7,564 nt of DNA, taken from GCA-2699365 sp036160955. GTDB taxonomy: Bacteria > Verrucomicrobiota > Verrucomicrobiia > Opitutales > Coraliomargaritaceae. The stretch lies in the NCBI GenBank assembly GCA_036160955.1, contig JAYYDJ010000046.1, positions 1-7,564 of the forward strand. The letters are read 5' to 3'. The translations under genes and the position numbers were made by a program. This document shows positions 6,611 to 7,564 of the stretch, piece by piece (position 1 is the stretch's first letter; each line of letters opens with the position of its first letter). The notes beneath the pieces are model-generated. The model saw nothing but the letters and a program-made list of their open reading frames with translations. It ran no database searches and was not told where the DNA came from.

Positions 6611-7060
6611 ATGAGAAACGACTCCCTTGACGAGTTATACCAGTCTATAATAATAGAACATAATAAGCGGCCAAGCAATTATGGTCATTTAGATTGTGCG
6701 ACTCACACAGCAGAAGGCTATAATCCTCTCTGTGGAGATAAGTGTACGGTACACTTAAACGTAGTTGATCAGTCAATTGAAGCTATTAAATTTGAAGCAG
6801 CATGTTGCGCTATTTGTAAAGCATCGGCTTCAATGATGACGAATGCCTTACTGGGTAAAAGCCTAGCGGAAGCGGATAAATTTACCCATCACGTAGATCG
6901 TATTTTATCAGATGAGAATGTAGATAATTTAGAAAGTCACGATGAATTAGTTTCTCTAAATGGTGTGAGGAACTTTCCTTCACGAATAAAGTGCGCATCG
7001 TTACCATGGCACACATATCAGGCTGCAATTAGCCAAAAAAGTAGGGCAGTGCTAGAATAA
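6611..7060 (+). CDS. sufU: SufU-type sulfurtransferase / Fe-S assembly protein
   Basis: Partner of SufS. In Gram-positive bacteria SufU binds zinc and accepts the persulfide from SufS for delivery to the SufBCD scaffold. The 149 residues carry the canonical ligands at the Bacillus subtilis SufU positions: Cys41 and Asp43 in GYNPLCGD (36-43), Cys66, and Cys128 in RIKCASLPW (125-133). The 61-residue stretch between Cys66 and Cys128 includes the extra segment that separates SufU from IscU, and ASASMM (71-76) is intact. The loop around Cys66 is unusual. It reads FEAACCAICKASAS, with Cys65 where Gly is common and Cys69 where Ser is common, and Cys45 is also extra. The ATG at 6611 is supported by alignment from LDELYQSII onward. 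It lies 49 bp after sufS, almost certainly in one transcription unit. A bare GGA at 6602-6604 is the only hint of a ribosome-binding site. Confidence 0.92.
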   Translation: MRNDSLDELYQSIIIEHNKRPSNYGHLDCATHTAEGYNPLCGDKCTVHLNVVDQSIEAIKFEAACCAICKASASMMTNALLGKSLAEADKFTHHVDRILSDENVDNLESHDELVSLNGVRNFPSRIKCASLPWHTYQAAISQKSRAVLE

Positions 7061-7081
7061 GGCATTAGCTTACTATGTTAT

Positions 7082-7564
7082 TTAGAAGTTATCTTCACCT
7101 TCTAATGCTAGTGTTACTGTAATATTCAAGAAGGTTAATTCACCCATAGATTCGCAGTTTTGAAAGCGTTTATCGTTATGCATTTGCGCTAGTTCTCTCC
7201 TTAATTGCTTAACTTTATCTTTACTTGATATTTGGTCAGTGCACATGCAATTACGTAAATGTCGTATTCTATATCTAGAAAAGTTTAGGCGACGTTTTAT
7301 TAGGCTGCGTTCTTCACGTTGATACTGCCGACTAGTCTCCACATTTATAAGCTCAGTGCAGAGGCGCACTACAGGGAAATTATTTTTAAAAAACTGAGGC
7401 AAGTACAATGAGCGACGCCCCTCATAGCTTTGTTGGTCAAAGTCGATCGCGCGTACTCGGTATTGATTTTGCTCAAAGTCTGGTGTCACTTCTACAACAT
7501 AATTGTAAGCCCTCATGTCCCCTAGTAGTCGCACGAAACAGCGTTCATTAAATTTTATAAACTC
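7082..7564 (-). CDS. Unrecognised protein with a kinase-like catalytic-loop pattern, 5' end cut by window edge
   Basis: The frame is open from the right edge to the TAA at 7084-7082, so the 160 visible residues are the C-terminal part of a longer protein. A GTG at 7534 could be read as a start, but ten in-frame sense codons precede it to the edge. I do not recognise the family. Near the edge the fragment has RLLGDMRAYNYVV (12-24) and, 20 residues after Asn21, RAIDFDQQSYEG (38-49). The G-D-x4-N then I-D-F-D order and spacing resemble the catalytic loop and metal-binding Asp of protein-kinase-like/aminoglycoside phosphotransferase folds, with Leu where His is common. After that come LYLPQF, a very basic stretch rich in Arg and Lys (about 80-135), and an acidic end (ALEGEDNF). 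It converges on sufU with a 21-bp gap, so it belongs to a different transcription unit. The coding call is firm from length and composition; the kinase-like idea is inference. Confidence 0.75.
   Translation of the reverse strand, partial: EFIKFNERCFVRLLGDMRAYNYVVEVTPDFEQNQYRVRAIDFDQQSYEGRRSLYLPQFFKNNFPVVRLCTELINVETSRQYQREERSLIKRRLNFSRYRIRHLRNCMCTDQISSKDKVKQLRRELAQMHNDKRFQNCESMGELTFLNITVTLALEGEDNF

Noticed and set aside
6600..6614. Four-codon minicistron (ATG GAT TAT GTA TGA) whose stop overlaps the sufU start
   Set aside because: Such tiny frames are common by chance. It has no ribosome-binding site and no attenuator-like features.
7051..7069. Bulged hairpin GCTA(g)AAT / ATTAGC at the sufU end as a bidirectional terminator
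   Set aside because: Weak stem with a bulge and no T-run on either strand. The position between convergent genes is suggestive but not enough.
7082..7534. Complete 150-residue gene starting at GTG 7534
   Set aside because: The frame stays open for ten more codons to the window edge and the kinase-like motif begins right at that GTG, so the gene is more likely cut by the edge.
1..7564. tRNA, rRNA, CRISPR array, insertion sequence, integron or phage features
   Set aside because: Reading both strands I saw no spaced direct repeats, no terminal inverted repeats with a transposase, and no tRNA-like cloverleaf. Gaps are short and genes are core metabolism.

Overview
The window is an AT-rich (roughly 40% G+C by eye), densely packed bacterial housekeeping region. 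It holds eight protein genes, two of them cut by the window edges. I found no RNA gene, mobile element, CRISPR array or long repeat. The envelope protein in the middle has a C-terminal layout (R-P-R...GPL, then F-S-E-F-G-E-Y, ending in a K-W-T-x-x-M segment) that I associate from memory with TonB/TolA-like proteins of Opitutae-type Verrucomicrobiota. That is the main lineage clue and it is only moderately strong. None of the seven visible starts has a convincing Shine-Dalgarno sequence. Two of them (TTG and GTG) are not ATG.

Layout. The minus strand on the left carries nadE (glutamine-dependent NAD+ synthetase, 2465 down to 813), followed 50 bp later by the 5' two-thirds of hemL (glutamate-1-semialdehyde aminomutase), which runs off the left edge. 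A 148-bp divergent intergenic region (2466-2613) separates this pair from a tight plus-strand operon. The operon is maf (nucleotide pyrophosphatase), a TonB/TolA-like envelope protein whose TTG start overlaps the maf stop, and an RluA-type pseudouridine synthase 2 bp further on. Next is a 180-bp gap (5149-5328) with a possible terminator, a possible promoter and an intriguing start-less lipoprotein-like reading frame. It is followed by sufS and sufU, the cysteine desulfurase and its sulfur-acceptor partner. A convergent, unrecognised gene enters from the right edge on the minus strand.

How they fit together. SufS and SufU form a sulfur-mobilising pair for Fe-S cluster assembly, but no sufB, sufC or sufD is in the window. 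NadE and HemL supply cofactors (NAD+ and tetrapyrroles). Maf (nucleotide-pool cleaning) and the RluA enzyme (RNA pseudouridylation) share an operon with the envelope protein, probably through simple co-transcription.

Most of the window is ordinary core metabolism. The points worth a second look are the right-edge gene, whose G-D-x4-N...I-D-F-D pattern resembles a kinase-like catalytic loop; the cysteine-enriched active-site segment of SufU; the lipoprotein-like relic in the 5149-5328 gap; and the absence of Shine-Dalgarno sequences.
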